Below are positions 9,530-21,689 of a DNA stretch of 64,000 nucleotides, one piece after another. Numbering within the stretch: the first letter of the stretch is position 1; each line of letters begins with the position of its first letter. The DNA comes from Anaeramoeba flamelloides (Eukaryota > Metamonada > Anaeramoebidae). The notes beneath the pieces were generated by a model that did no database searches, was not told the DNA's origin, and worked only from the letters and a program-made list of their open reading frames with translations. Location: NCBI GenBank assembly GCA_027625915.1, contig JANTQA010000060.1:4588001-4652000 (forward strand), in the 5' to 3' direction. Both the position numbers and the translations under genes were made by a program.

Positions 9530-12500
9530 TTAATTTTTCTCATTATCGGAATTTTCATTATCCTCTGGATCTGAAGTTAAATTAATCTCTTCATCTTCAT
9601 CTTCCTCTGTCTCTGAAGAGATTTCATTTTGTTTTTCTTCTTCATTATCATTATCGTTATCGTTATCGTTATCATTATCATTATCATTATCGTTCTCCTG
9701 AGTTTCGGATTCATTACCAAAATCTTTAAATAAGGGATCCAGATTTTTGACACTTTGGTCGTCTTCGTAAATTCTACGATAAAACAAAACATAGGCAGCT
9801 GAAGTTTTCGCGCCTTCAACACCGGAAATGCCTGAAACAGAAGAATCGTCATAGTCGTACCAATCCTGTGTTGTAGGGTTCTTAGCATAAGCTGTATAAT
9901 GACCGCCACCATATCCACCGTAATGATTAGAAACACCATAAATTCTATATTTTGAAGGCTTATCGGATTTGCCGATAATGTATTTACTGAGGTCAATTTC
10001 TTCAGGGAAATCTACTAAGGTGGACAATTTTTTCCTTGAATATGTACCATAACTGAAACGTTTTAATTGGAAAATTAAGATTTCGGGTGTTGACCATAAA
10101 TCAAACTTCTTCATTGCTTGTACATGTTCTTTACATTTTGGGCAATACCATTGGTCATTAGCGCCCAATCTTTCTTCTGTAACATAGAGATCAAGGCATG
10201 CCTTCAATCCAATTGAAGCTGCTGTATTTTTGGTTTTACTGCTCATTTGTGTGTATGATTCATGGGGGGTCATTGTATTTAACTTTTTAGTGAAATCTTT
10301 AATGTCGTCCTCTTCCATATATAAATTAGGGTTCCAATTAAGAATAATTTTTAAATCGTCGTCAATGTCAATCTCACTTTCTTCGTTCATTTTTTTGGTT
10401 TTATATTGTTTATAATATCCTATTTTAAATAATGGTGTATGTACCCCTTTATAAAAGCCGGATTTGGAAAAGATTTCATCTTCTTCTTCAGATTCTTCTT
10501 TTTCTTCTTCTTCTTCTTTGTTTTCTTTATTTTCTTTATCATCATCATCGTCATCATCGTCGTCATCGTCATCTGATGATTGGTTATGAGAATAGTGATA
10601 ATTATATTTTCGATAACGATATTTCCTTCGATAATCTTGCTCATCTGGGCTATCAGAGTCTTGAGAAAGCTCAGAAGAACTGGTATCTGATTCTATTTCA
10701 TCATCTTCATCTTCACTATTATCGTCCTTGTTTTCTTGTTGCTCTTTTAATTTCTGTGCTTCCTCTTTTTTTTTTTTTCGTTCTTCTTTTCGTTTTCTTT
10801 TTTCTTCTCTTTTCTTTTCCTTTTCTTCCTTTTGTACCTTTCTTTTTTCAACTCTCTTTTTCATCCAGTTTTGGAATTTTTTTTCCTCTCTTTCTTTCTT
10901 TCGTCGTTTTTTTTCTTCTTTTTTTCTTTGGATTTCTTCAAGCTTTTTCAAATATTTTGCCTTAAGTATTTTTCCCTTTTCCAAATTTTTTTTTTCTTCT
11001 TCTGGATCATATTCTTTTTCAGGGATTAATTTTGACATAACAAATTTGATTTTTTCATATAAATCAGAATATGAGATCTTTCCTGTTGGTAAGGCTAACA
11101 TTCTTGGAATACCAAAGAGTTCATCTTCAATCTCAACTTTGTTTTTGTAGTATGTATAAACTTTTTTGACTGTCGCTGAAGAGCGGATTTCAAGATATGC
11201 TGTTTGCTTTTTATTTTTCTCATCTTCGTCCTCGTCTTTATCATCGTCATCGTCATCGTCATCGTTATTTTCATCAGAGGAGTCTTCAAGATCTGAATCT
11301 TTTTTTGTATTTTCTTCATCTTTTTCTTCATCTTTTTCTTCCTCTTTTTTCTTCTTTTCCTTTTTTTCCTCCTTTTTATCAAAATTATCAACTTCGTAAA
11401 CAACAAGAGTATCATTTTTTTGGATATTAGCAACTTTCATATCGTTTTCAATTGTGGTATAAATTTTACTCCTCATGATTTCTGCCATTCTCAAATTCTC
11501 CATTGGGATATTTGAATGTCGGCTTACTTCAGATAAAATACCATATAAGCCATCTTTCTTTTTTGATGTAATACCATAGGCAATTGGCGATTTAGCTCCG
11601 TCTTTAAAAAGCAAGGTTAATTTGATTTTGTTTTCACTTAACCCTGGAAGTGGAATACTTAGGTACATATAAGGATCGAATTTGGTTGAAATTTCATTAC
11701 AAACCGGGCAAGTCAATTTATTTTTTAATTGCCCTTGGAATAAATCAACAATTTTGGAATCGTTTCTTTTTTTATATACCTTCCATGATTCCTCAGCAAA
11801 TTCTTCTTCAGTTAATTCACCCTGTGTTGGCGTTTCAGTATAAGGCTTTTTAAGAATTCGATTTAAATCTTCATGTAACCCGTCAAGTACAAATGCAATC
11901 AATTCTTGGGAATCTTGTTGACTAAATCCGACAAATTGACTTGCAAATTGCCCAATTACATGCTTAAAATTTGAGGGTGAAATTGATGAATAATCACCAT
12001 CCCAATCTATAATTTTAGACATTTGAAAAAAAATTCATTAATTTTTTTTTTAATATTTGTTTAAGAAAAAAAAATTCAGGAGCGTTTTAATTTTTGAAAA
12101 TAATAATACATTAAAATAAAAAAAAAATATTTACATTCTTTAACCAAATTTCCAAATGTCCTTGCTAATTTACCACCCATTCCAATTGGGTTATCTTCAT
12201 TAATTTCTGATATATGTTTTTGATTGAAAAAATATTCAACTAATGGTACAGTATGGAGTAAACATTGTAATCCAGAATTCATAAAACATGTATTACCCAA
12301 ATTACTTAATCCTGTGCATCCTTTATGACTTGGTCGGCTTGAATATCGACTACGGCCATAATATGATGACATGCTGTATGTTGATGATCGGGTTGTATAT
12401 GATGTTGTATAACTACCCATAGAACTATTAATTAATAATATAAAATAAAAGTTATTTGATTAAATAATTAATACAGTTAAAAGAAAATTAATAAAGTTCT

Positions 12501-15322
12501 TTCAAGGTTTCATAAATTATATTTTCAATTTTTTTAGGATACTGAGAAATAAAAATAAAAATAAAAAAAAAAATGATGTAAATGTTTTTTAGTTCAATTT
12601 ACATTTTTTCAAACTTTTTAACTCACTCTGAATCAAGTATTTTATTGGTATAAACGCAAAGAAACTTTGGAAAAAAGGTGATATTCAGAATGAAAAGTTT
12701 TTAAAAATTGAGTTATCAGATCTATAGAAAGAAAATTGATCTCCAAATATTTTTTACATTTTTTTGAATTTAACAGTATTTTGAATTTTTTTTGGTTGAT
12801 TTAATAACTTTTTTATTACTTTAACAACAAACGGATCTTTTTTATTTGGTTGTTTTTTAGTTAATAGAAAGCATTCTTTCAAAAAAATTATAGTGTTACT
12901 TCAAAGAGGAGTATTCTGATATTATGAATAAGAAAAAAAAAAGTTTTAAACTAAATTTATCAGGATTTTTATCTAATTATTTTAACATTATATTTATTTG
13001 TTAAAGTAAAGCATCCATTCAATTTGTTAGCAATAAAAAAAAAAAAAATGAAAATTAAAAGAAATTCTTGGTTTTAAATCTAATATCAGAACAAATGTTA
13101 GATAATTCTAGTTGGTTGGGTATAGTGATTCAACTAAAGTCAACTCATAACCCAAATTTAAAAAATTACAATAAAAAAAAAAAAAAAATTAAAATCTGAT
13201 CTTAAAAGAAAATAATAAATAATAATACTAATTTTATACACAATACAAATTTTTATGATTTTTATAAATTTGATTTTTATTGGCTCATTTTTAATTAATT
13301 ATAAATCACAGAATCTATTTCTTTTAATTTCTATCGTTTATATGGTTTATATGGTTTATATGGTTACATGGTTTATGTGCTTGCTGTGAGAGATCTAAAA
13401 ATATTTTAAAATAACAATAGTCAAAGTTTTTTGAAAATAATTTGTAATGTTCGTGATTTGATTTTGTAAATTAAATTAAATTCTAAGGTAAAATTTATTT
13501 AGCCAAAATGAAAAGATACCCTTAATCGAGAAAATTTTCTTTTTCAAATGGCTGTGCCATATCTATTGTTTGGTTCATTTATTCTATTTAATTATTATTC
13601 TGTTAATTTCTTGGAAATTTAAAAAAAAATTTTTCGCCTATTTTTCACTCAAAAATAGCAGTAAATAAAATCAAAGAATCTAATAGATACACAAAATATT
13701 CTCTTTAAAATAAAAAAATTTTTTATAAAGTCAGGCTGTTAAATTTAAAATACATTAAAATTCAATTTAAAAAAATTTTAATTTGAACCCAAAGTTCACT
13801 AAGGAAGAGATAAATTTAAATTCTAAAAAGGTTAAATTTTAATTGTTTTTGTGAAGATCCTCCTGGTTTTATTCATTCTACCAATTAATTAGGAGGAAAT
13901 AATATTTGAGAAATTGAACGAAAATTTACTCTTGTATTAATCGTAAAATGACAGTAAATTGGAAGTTAGGAAATGACAATCACGTTAATAGACGAAAAGG
14001 TAGTTCTTTTTTTGAAATACACACAATTTAATAAAAAGAAGAAAAGAAAAAAAAAGACAAAGGTTTTTTAAAAAAAGAAAGAAAAAAAAAAAAAAAAAAA
14101 ACCTTGCTGGATAAGTGCTTGTATAAGAAGAAGTTGTATCTTCTTCTTCTTCTTTGGTTGATATTAAGAGTTTACTATTATTTGAAATGTATGATTCAGA
14201 AATAGTCTCATCGAAATTGGAAAATTGGCTGCCACGGCTTCCATAATAATAATTAAACAAATAGACTATAAATATTTATGGTTTGGGATAAAAAAAAAAT
14301 AAATAAATAAAAAAAAAATTTAAAATCCAGTAAAATTCTTCATGTAAAAAAAAAGAAAATTCGATCGATGTTACTTTTATAAAAAAAAAAAAAAAAAAAT
14401 ATGAAAAAAAATTACCTTTTTCTTCACTAATCTCTAATTTTTTCTTGGCCAAGTCTACTAACTTTTGGATTTTTAACGATCGGCTCATATTAATCGAAAC
14501 TTTTTTTTTGTTTTTATCTTTGTCTTTGTAAATAATTTTTAATTTGAGGGGATAAACTTCAACCATTTTATTTTTATAATACCCATATTCAATTACTTTT
14601 CTTTTTATTTCTGGACCACCCCCATAACTGATAGAATTAATTATTTTTTTTTTTTTTTTTGTTTTTTGTTTTTTTTTTTTTTTTTTACAAAAATAAAAAG
14701 GGATGATTGAGTAATTTATCACCTAAAAAATAAAAAAAGAGAAAAAATTTCATAAAAAAGAAAATGAACAAACATTCTTCTTAAATTTTTCCACATGTCT
14801 TTACAAACGATATGGTAGTGGAAATATTCTGACATGCCTGCTTTGAATTGGTTTTCATCGTTCAAGAGAGGCTTGTTGTCGATTTCTTTGGGGCGCTCAT
14901 ACTTCATTGTCGATTCATTATCATCACTGGAATCATCTGAAGAGTCATAGTTGTAACCAAGGTATTCATAAGAGACGTACTGTTTCCATTTTTTCCACCA
15001 ATTAGAATTAATTATATACCAGCTCTCGCCAACAACCTTCTTGGAGTCATTGTCAATTTTCTTAATTAATTTGCCTTCTTCCTTTGCTGTTAGATTTTTT
15101 AATTTCTTTAATTCTTCTTCGTTTAATTCTTCTTCTTCCGATTCGGATTCTTCTTTGGCTTCATTTTCTTCTTTGTTTTCATTTTGTTCTCCGTTTTCAT
15201 TTTGTTCTAAGTTTTCATTTTCATTTTCGTTTTGTTCGACATTTTCTTGTTCATTTTCGTTTTCACCTAATTTGCTTTTTTCTTCAGTGGTACCGTTTTG
15301 CTCTTTTGTTTCTAATTCAGAC
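9530..15322 (-). CDS. DUSP-UBL-USP deubiquitinase, USP4/11/15 (Ubp12) type
   Basis: Cysteine protease that removes ubiquitin from substrates. Five exons join in phase: 15322..14774, 14627..14416, 14265..14103, 12424..12135 and 12006..9530, giving at least 1,229 residues. Exon 1 carries an E/N-rich lead and a DUSP domain (GESWYIINSNWWKKWKQYV, FHYHIVCKDMWKNL). Exons 2-3 carry the end of DUSP (EIKRKVIEYGYY) and a UBL (VEVYPLKLKIIYK..YLFNYYYGS). Exon 4 has the catalytic Cys box GLSNLGNTCFMNS (Cys codon 12288-12286). Exon 5 has QQDSQELIAFVLDGLHEDL, zinc-binding CPVC and CPKC pairs, and the His box NHYGGYGGGHYTAYAKN with WYDYDDSSV. A long acidic/basic K/E/D insert splits the zinc-finger halves, as in USP4/15 but more extreme. 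The true ATG lies upstream of 15322 and is unresolved. The C-terminal tail is a DN repeat. Confidence 0.92.
12425..14102 (-). other. Oversized 1,678-bp intron of the USP gene
   Basis: It begins AAG|GTTTTT after exon 3 and ends AATAG before exon 4. The split codon AG|T (Ser) keeps the frame into SSMGSYTTSYTTRSS, a Ser/Thr/Tyr-rich linker like the one between UBL and catalytic domain in USP15. No ORF or gene lies inside. It contains a short 9-bp tandem repeat (13336-13379) and a weak palindrome near 12595-12715. Confidence 0.8.
13336..13379. repeat. 9-bp tandem repeat (GTTTATATG)n
   Basis: Three perfect GTTTATATG units are followed by two imperfect ones (GTTACATG, GTTTATGTG), inside the long USP intron. 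Confidence 0.85.
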
Positions 15323-17797
15323 CTATTTGTAAATGAAAATATTTTAAAAAAAAAAAAAAATATGAAAAGGGTTGGTTGAGAACTAAGAAAAAAGAAAAAA
15401 AGAAAAAAAGAAAAAAAGAAAAAAAGAAAAACAAACATTATTTTTAAAAAAATAAAAAAAGTAAAAAAATGGTTTTGTTATCTTTCTTCGAATTATTGCG
15501 TTTGAAGAATAAATTGAATCCATGGATTGCTTATGGCTATCTGTTATTATTTAAATTTTGAATAATTGTTTGAATAGTTTGTTCAAGATCTTGATGATTT
15601 TTTTTTTTCAATAACAAAGCCTTTTTTTAAAAAATCTAAGAGATCTACAAAAGTTTTTCGTTGGGTTTTGGAATTTAAACAAGTTACAACATATTTTGTC
15701 AATATTACGAAAATAAGACCAATTTATTTTATTCTTGGACTTAGACTCATTTGGGTTTGTAAAGAATCTTTAGAATCCGTTAAGTTTCGATTAAAGCCAC
15801 AACAAAAATAAAAAAAAATTTCTAAAAAGTTTTTCAACAAGAAATTGCAAAAGGATTTGTAAAAGACTTGGAAACTATTTTTCTTCAAAACAATTGTTTT
15901 GTCACAATAATTCTCTAAAATGAATGTAAAAAACAATAACTCAATACTAATGGATCTGTTTTGTTGATTTCAAATTATCAATTATGGAGAATGATTGGAT
16001 CTAAGAAAGATTTTTTACAAGTACCGAAGATTGCAGTAATTTTTCAAACGTAAAATAATAGTCTACTGTTTCCACAAAAAACAACTGTATTGTTTCTCAA
16101 CACATAATTTTATTTTCATAAATTTCAAAGATAACTGTTAGAACAAGATTTTTGATAGAATTGTTTTTGAATCACATAAACCCAACACACTTTTTCTATT
16201 GAAAAAAAAGAACTTTCAAAACGATCTACACACATATAATTTTGGTAAAGTGGAAATAATTATCAGTTCATTTTCCCTTCGTTATACTTTTAAAAATAAT
16301 TTTACAAAAATAAAGATTGTAATTTGAAACCTATCTTGGTGATTATGGATCTTTTCTATGCAGTGTTTTGTGGAATTGGTGTCGCTCATAATCCTTAAAA
16401 AACTCATATTCAAGAATTGAAAAGCACAATAATCATATGAAATTTTATTCCATTTTTATTTCAAGTACAGAATAAGAATACTTTTCAAAAATAGTAGTGC
16501 TTGTGAGTTACTAATTATTTAAATATGAAACACTTAGTTTACCAAAAAATTGTTGACACCCAGTCAGTTCAACTTTTAAGGCACAAACTTTCAACTAAAT
16601 TTAAGACACCAAAAAAATCTTAAATTAAAGTACATTTTTTGGAATTGTTGTTTTTTACAATTAATTTTACAAGAATTTGACTTTTGTGCCATAATTGGGA
16701 TTTTTTTAGACCCTAAATTTTGTTTAAAGTTTATGCCTTAAAAGTGGAACTGGCTGAAGACAGAAATGCTTTTACTTTATCCTTTTCAAGGTGAAGGACA
16801 AAGAATACAAACATTATTCTGTTTTCAGTAGGGTAATTGTTTATAAGTATAGCACCTATATGTTAAACCATTCAATTTGAAATGTATGAGCTTTTCAAAC
16901 CACTTTGAAAATTATTTGGTTTTTATTCTTTTTGTTATACGTTTATATTTATGCTGTTGTTTTTGAATAAATACAATTATTTCGGATCAAAATATTAAAC
17001 ACTCATTTATCACACTTTGATTGTTAGGTGATGTGTTATTAAGCAAGCCTGCCAAAATACGAATCTTTTTGATTATTAAGAATTATTTTATACTAACGCT
17101 TTATCTTCAAAAACTTGTAATTTTTGTTGATAACTTTTTAAAACAAACTTACAGTTATTGATCTTGAGGTTGCAATTGGTTTTTCTTCATATTATTCATT
17201 TAATTGAATAATTATTAAATCATTTACTTTTTTTAAACTGAAAAACAAACAAAAAACAAGTTGATCTGATCGAAAAAGAATAAGTTTGATCTAGATTTGT
17301 TTTTTTCAAAATTAATCAATTTAATAAACATCAATTTATGAGTCAAGTTACTTAGAAGAAATTAATCAGCTTTTTTTTGGTCAAATGTAAGATTTTCCAA
17401 AATAAAAAAATAAACCAATAAATTCTCGATTTTTGAAATGAAGCTTTTTTTTATTTCAGCTAATACTAATTTTCAAAAATTGAATAAGAACTCAAACTTT
17501 CAAAAATCAATTGTAGTTTGAAAATAATTTGTACAAGAAACAGTGTCAATTAAACAAATTGTTTATAATCACTTATATCCCTGTAAAAATAAAACAGTTG
17601 TTTTACGTTTTTTAATATTGGATTATAAAACTTCAAGGAAAATTATAATTCTTTAAAGTAGAAATACTATTCGTTTGACGTAACCTGATACTGATTTTTC
17701 CCATTATTTGATTAAATCAAAAATATATTTTTTTTTACTACTGACTACATTTTTTTACTCTTATTTCTAATTCTAAAAATTCAACAGTTCTTTCAAA
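15323..17797. other. Intergenic DNA and unresolved 5' end of USP gene
   Basis: The first exon of the USP gene should lie just above 15322. A CTTTTTTT repeat (15383-15428 region) and an ATG at 15438 are present, but neither that ATG nor the one at 15523 joins exon 1 in phase. The rest is AT-rich with one foldback element (16561-16756). The 70-codon ORF at 15724-15936 shows no domain and is taken as chance. Confidence 0.5.
16561..16756. mobile_element. Small foldback (MITE-like) element
   Basis: Two arms of about 58 bp (16561-16619 and 16699-16756) are inverted copies of each other. They begin CAGTCAGTTCAACTTTTAAG and, on the other strand, CAGCCAGTTCCACTTTTAAG. About 80 bp of AT-rich loop lies between them. 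There is no ORF and no convincing target duplication. Confidence 0.75.
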
Positions 17798-18566
17798 ATG
17801 AACAAACCAAAGAACTGTCGAAAGAAAAGGAATAAAACTGTAGAAGAAAAACTCAAAAGAAGAAAGAAAAAGAAAAACCCAGAAAGTAACGATCCTAAAA
17901 AGCTCGGAGAAACAAATATTCCTGTTGAACAACCAACCTCACAATGCGAACTTTGTAAAGAAAGAAAAGCTGATTTTTATTGCACTAAATGTGAAGTGCA
18001 TTATTGTAACAATTGCGAAGACAAATCACACATTCCTTTAATGGAGAAAAAGCATAAAGAATTCATTTTTAAAGAACCCTACATCCCACAAAGTACTTTT
18101 TTTTTTTTTTTTTTTTTTTTCTTTTTTCTTTTTCTTTTTAGTCCTCAGAAAAAGGTTTAAAATGAAATGAAAAAACAAAAGCATCCTATTGCAAAGAAAA
18201 CAATTCCAATCCTAATTTTAGTTGTTTTGATCTGATTTAAAAGAATATATTGATCAAAATAATTGCTAACACAAATAATAACGGTTGTGGATAAAAAGCA
18301 AAACGCAAAAAAAAAAAAAAATGAAACTTGATTTTGAAGAGCAACCATTAAAGGAGATTGAAAATGAAAGGTTTTTTCATTTTAAAAGAAGAAATCAATT
18401 AACTGGAATGCTTAATTCTTTATTATGTTCCCAATTTAATCAATACAAACAATCTAGATCTCCTTTTTTATATTATATTCTTGAAAGTTATTATCTTGAG
18501 ATCTCCAAAATAATAAATTTTCAACAAAACTTGTCTAATAGATCAATCAAAGAAAAACCTTCCTAA
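17798..18566 (+). CDS. B-box zinc-finger protein (small), 3' structure uncertain
   Basis: Exon 1 (17798..18092) starts at ATG 17798 and encodes a very basic, NLS-like N-terminus (KKRNKTVEEKLKRRKKKK). A B-box zinc finger follows at residues 50-90: CELCKERKADFYC, TKC, HYCNNC, then two His. The ligand spacing C-x2-C-x7-C-x2-C-x4-C-x2-C-x3-H-x8-H fits the B-box2 family, which mediates protein contacts in TRIM-like proteins. A GTACTT...TTTTTAG intron (18093..18141) follows. The short option ends at TGA 18170-18172. A longer option uses a 13-nt microexon (18142..18154) and a second intron to AG 18294-18295; it joins in phase to the open frame ending at 18566 (LDFEEQPLKEIENERFFHFK...). I see no RING, so it is not a full TRIM protein. 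Confidence 0.65.
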
Positions 18567-18829
18567 ATAATGACAGTACTCTCAAAACTGTTATTATGAT
18601 TAATGTTTTATTTATTATATTCATCTTTCGATAATTACTCGATCACTTTTTATCTTTTTCAGGTTCACTAGTAATAATATGATCGACATTATTTTTTTTT
18701 ACTCAAAATTTGATCTTTTGAATATCTCGGGCATTATTCAAAATATAGAATCATTATTCGTCTTGTTGATGACTAATGGTTAAGAAAATGATGACTCCTT
18801 ATTAAAATTTCTTAAAAAATATTGAAATT

Positions 18830-19480
18830 CGGATAAGTGTCGTCAAGTGCAGTAGAGTGTCATCAAGTGCTCTCTAGTGCCTAGATTTTCCAGAATTCAA
18901 AAGAATGGAGAAAAATCAAAGATATTACTCAATTCTTCTGAACCCCAGTAAAAACACCGGCATTTTTTTTTTAATTTCAGAAATAAACCAAAAATTTCTT
19001 AGATTTCTTTTAAAGTCTAAAATTAAACAAAAAACCTAAAAGCAATTTTCTTGAAATTTTCTGTTTTATTCTGAAAAATCTATTGAGTTGTCAAATTAAC
19101 AGAAAGAAAACGTAAGAAAACTAACATAACCTTTTTTTTAATTTTGGAGTATTTAGAAAAATCAAATATTTTGGAAATTCTTTTGAATTTTGGAAAAGCT
19201 AACGTCAGTTTTCTGGAATTTGAAAGAATAGACTAAAATCAAAGATATTAATCAGTTCTTTTAAATTCTGGAAAACTTAACAGTGTTTATTTTTAATATA
19301 AGAAATAAAAAGAAAATTTCTGAAAAACCAATAAATTTTCTTAATAATATAAAACTAAAGAAAACCAAACAGCACCTTTTCAGAATTCAAAAGAAGAGTG
19401 AAAAATCATTTGAATTTTTCTATTCTTTTCAATTAAAAAAAATCTAATTGATTTGATATATAAATTGATTTTTCTCTCTT
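18830..19480. repeat. Palindromic repeat array (CCAGAATTCAAAAGAA type)
   Basis: The motif TTTCCAGAATTCAAAAGAA and its reverse complement TTCTTTTGAATTCTGGAAAA recur alternately at about 18886, 19190, 19218, 19259 and 19377. They are separated by 'AGAAATAAACCAAAAATTTC' and 'AAAATTAAACAAAAAACC' blocks. A second array of the same kind lies at 44793-45340. A short TCAAGTGC duplication sits at 18842-18880. Confidence 0.65.
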
Positions 19481-20973
19481 TCAAAATAAAAATAAAAAAA
19501 ATTAAATTTTATTTTTTAAAAAAAAACACCTTTTGGAGATAAATAGATATGTAATAACAAATGTTCGGAAATTGGAAGTTGTTGGTTGTTATAAAAAAAT
19601 GTTTTTTTTATCTTTATTAAATACCAATTTAACAAATAATATATATTGCATTACTATTTTTTGTTCACAAATAATTACCCCTGTGTCCTCTTGGTTGATG
19701 GTATTTTCATGGTTTATGGGATTCTAATAAGGTACAAAATTTCAAAACATGATTCATTTTTTTTTTTTTTTTCAATCACTGTAAAATCCTTTCTGAAAAG
19801 ATAATCCCAACGATTTGAAAAGTATCTCTAAAAATGTTAAAAAAACACAAATAGAAATTTATATCGATATCGAAACGTTTAAAAGATTCAAATGTTACTT
19901 TTTGAAAACCACTTTATAGCTTAATGGGGGTTGGAAATATACCATTTCTTTTATTTATTTAGATGTTAAACTTTAAAAGTTTTACCAAAAGCTTTTTTCT
20001 CATTTAAAAAAGTTTCTTTATCAAAAAGAATTAGGGATAAACAATTTTTTTACAAAATTTGACTGAAAGCTGGTGTTATCAAAAAAAACCCATCTTATTC
20101 ACAAAGCTACTGTCTAACTGGAAACAAATCACTTAGATGGGAAACATTTTTCTTAAGGTGACCGTCACATCCATCCATTTAAATGATATTTAAACACTTT
20201 ATTTTATTCAGTTATACCATTTCATTTTGAATATTAACTATCTTAAAAACACTTTCATAAATCACGTAATTAAATTTTAAAAATGAAAATATATAAAAAG
20301 GATCAAAAAATAATGACTTCATAATTATTTCATTTCTAATAAACTAATTTTTTTTTATTTAGGTATAAATAAAATCCGAAACTGCTTTCTTTAAAAAATA
20401 ATGTTATTTTTAGTAAAGATATTTTAATACATCATTGAATAAATGTGATTTCCAACTAATTGATAAATTTATTATTGAAAAATAAGAGACGAATTTCTAA
20501 ACAATTTATAAAAAAAAAAAACTTGAAAAAAAAAATGATTATTAAAAAAATTTTTAAGCACAAATATTCAAATAATAAAAATTAAATGACAGAAACACAA
20601 CTTAGAGAAAAGCAAATAAAAAGAGATAGATTTTTATGTGGAATGCCCAGCAAATATAATAAAATAATTGTTGGAGTATACAGTAACAAAACCAGTTAGA
20701 TATAATTTCCACCATATATTTGAATCCGATAGCTTAAAGGAAACTCCTGTATTGAAGAATCTCTAAACCCCATCAAAATATCAATTTATTTTTAAAAGAA
20801 CAGATCTTTAAGATAGTTAGAACCCTTAAATTACCACAATATATGTTTTTCTACATTAAAATAGAAAAATAGATATACTTTTAAATATATTTTACATTTA
20901 AGATTAATTTCAAGATCTTTGTGAGATAAAAAATATTGCTTTTTTTTCCACATGATCATAATATTTTAAAGAA

Positions 20974-21689
20974 TAATATAAACTCTGTTTCAGTCAAAGG
21001 GGCCCAACGTTTTTTTCAAATATCAATTATATAAAATAATTGACCTTTGAAGAACAAATAAGAAATAAACAGAATAATACACCTCGAAGAAATGTTGATA
21101 CATGTCTGAAAGAATATTAATAAATCAATAGCTTTTCTTAAAAATTTCAAAACTCAAATTCTTAGGGCCCTATTGAGAAAAACAACGATGTTTGTTTTGA
21201 AGTTCTACTGGTATTTGAATAATAAATATCAAACATTTTTCACTTCATTTTCCATACTTTTCTTTTAGAAATTAAGCCCCCAAACAAAGTTTGTTGGTAT
21301 TTGTGGTCTCTATTTGAAAAAGGAAATGAAAATGAAGTGAAAATTTTTCACATTTATTAAACAAATATCAAGATCAAAGATCAAATTGAATTCCAATAGA
21401 AATCAATATGATTTCTCAACAATCTTTACATGGTTTCAATGACATTAGAATAACAAGTTTTGACCAAGTGACTATTGATCTTGCAATAAAAAATTTTTTG
21501 CAAATGAATGACGTTTTTAAAAAAAAATCGAAAAAAAAAAACAAAAATGTGTAGAAATGTGAAAAAATGATTTCAATTTTAAAAATTTCCAAAATAAAAT
21601 TTTTCTTCTAATATCTATGCAAACCCTTTAAACACGTGTATTATACCCATAAAAACTGGGCCCCTTTGACTGAAAAATAGTTTATATTA
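20974..21689. mobile_element. Terminal-inverted-repeat element (CAGTCAAAGGGGCCCA)
   Basis: The left end has CAGTCAAAGGGGCCCA at 20991-21006 and the right end its exact inverse at 21657-21672. The inverted similarity extends outward to 20974 and 21689 (AATATAAACT...). The body has no ORF. The GC-rich ends stand out from the background. A TA dinucleotide borders both outer ends, compatible with a Tc1/mariner-type target but weak in this composition. A diverged copy lies at about 47015-47520. Confidence 0.75.

Noticed and set aside
10432-10965. 177-codon plus-strand ORF and several others between 10230 and 11430
   Set aside because: Antisense or frame-shifted shadows of the charged USP insert; their composition (F/S/L or H/R runs) mirrors the K/E/D codons.
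12595-12715. Weak palindrome around ACTTTTTAACTCACTCTGAAT
   Set aside because: Arms are short and poorly matched once A/T runs are discounted.
15041-15379. 112-codon plus-strand Ser/Phe-rich ORF
   Set aside because: Antisense of the E/N-rich lead of the USP DUSP exon.
14719-15438. Start at ATG 15438 giving a poly-Phe N-terminus for the DUSP protein
   Set aside because: The Phe run translates a T-rich intron tract; the true exon begins after the AG at 15324-15323.
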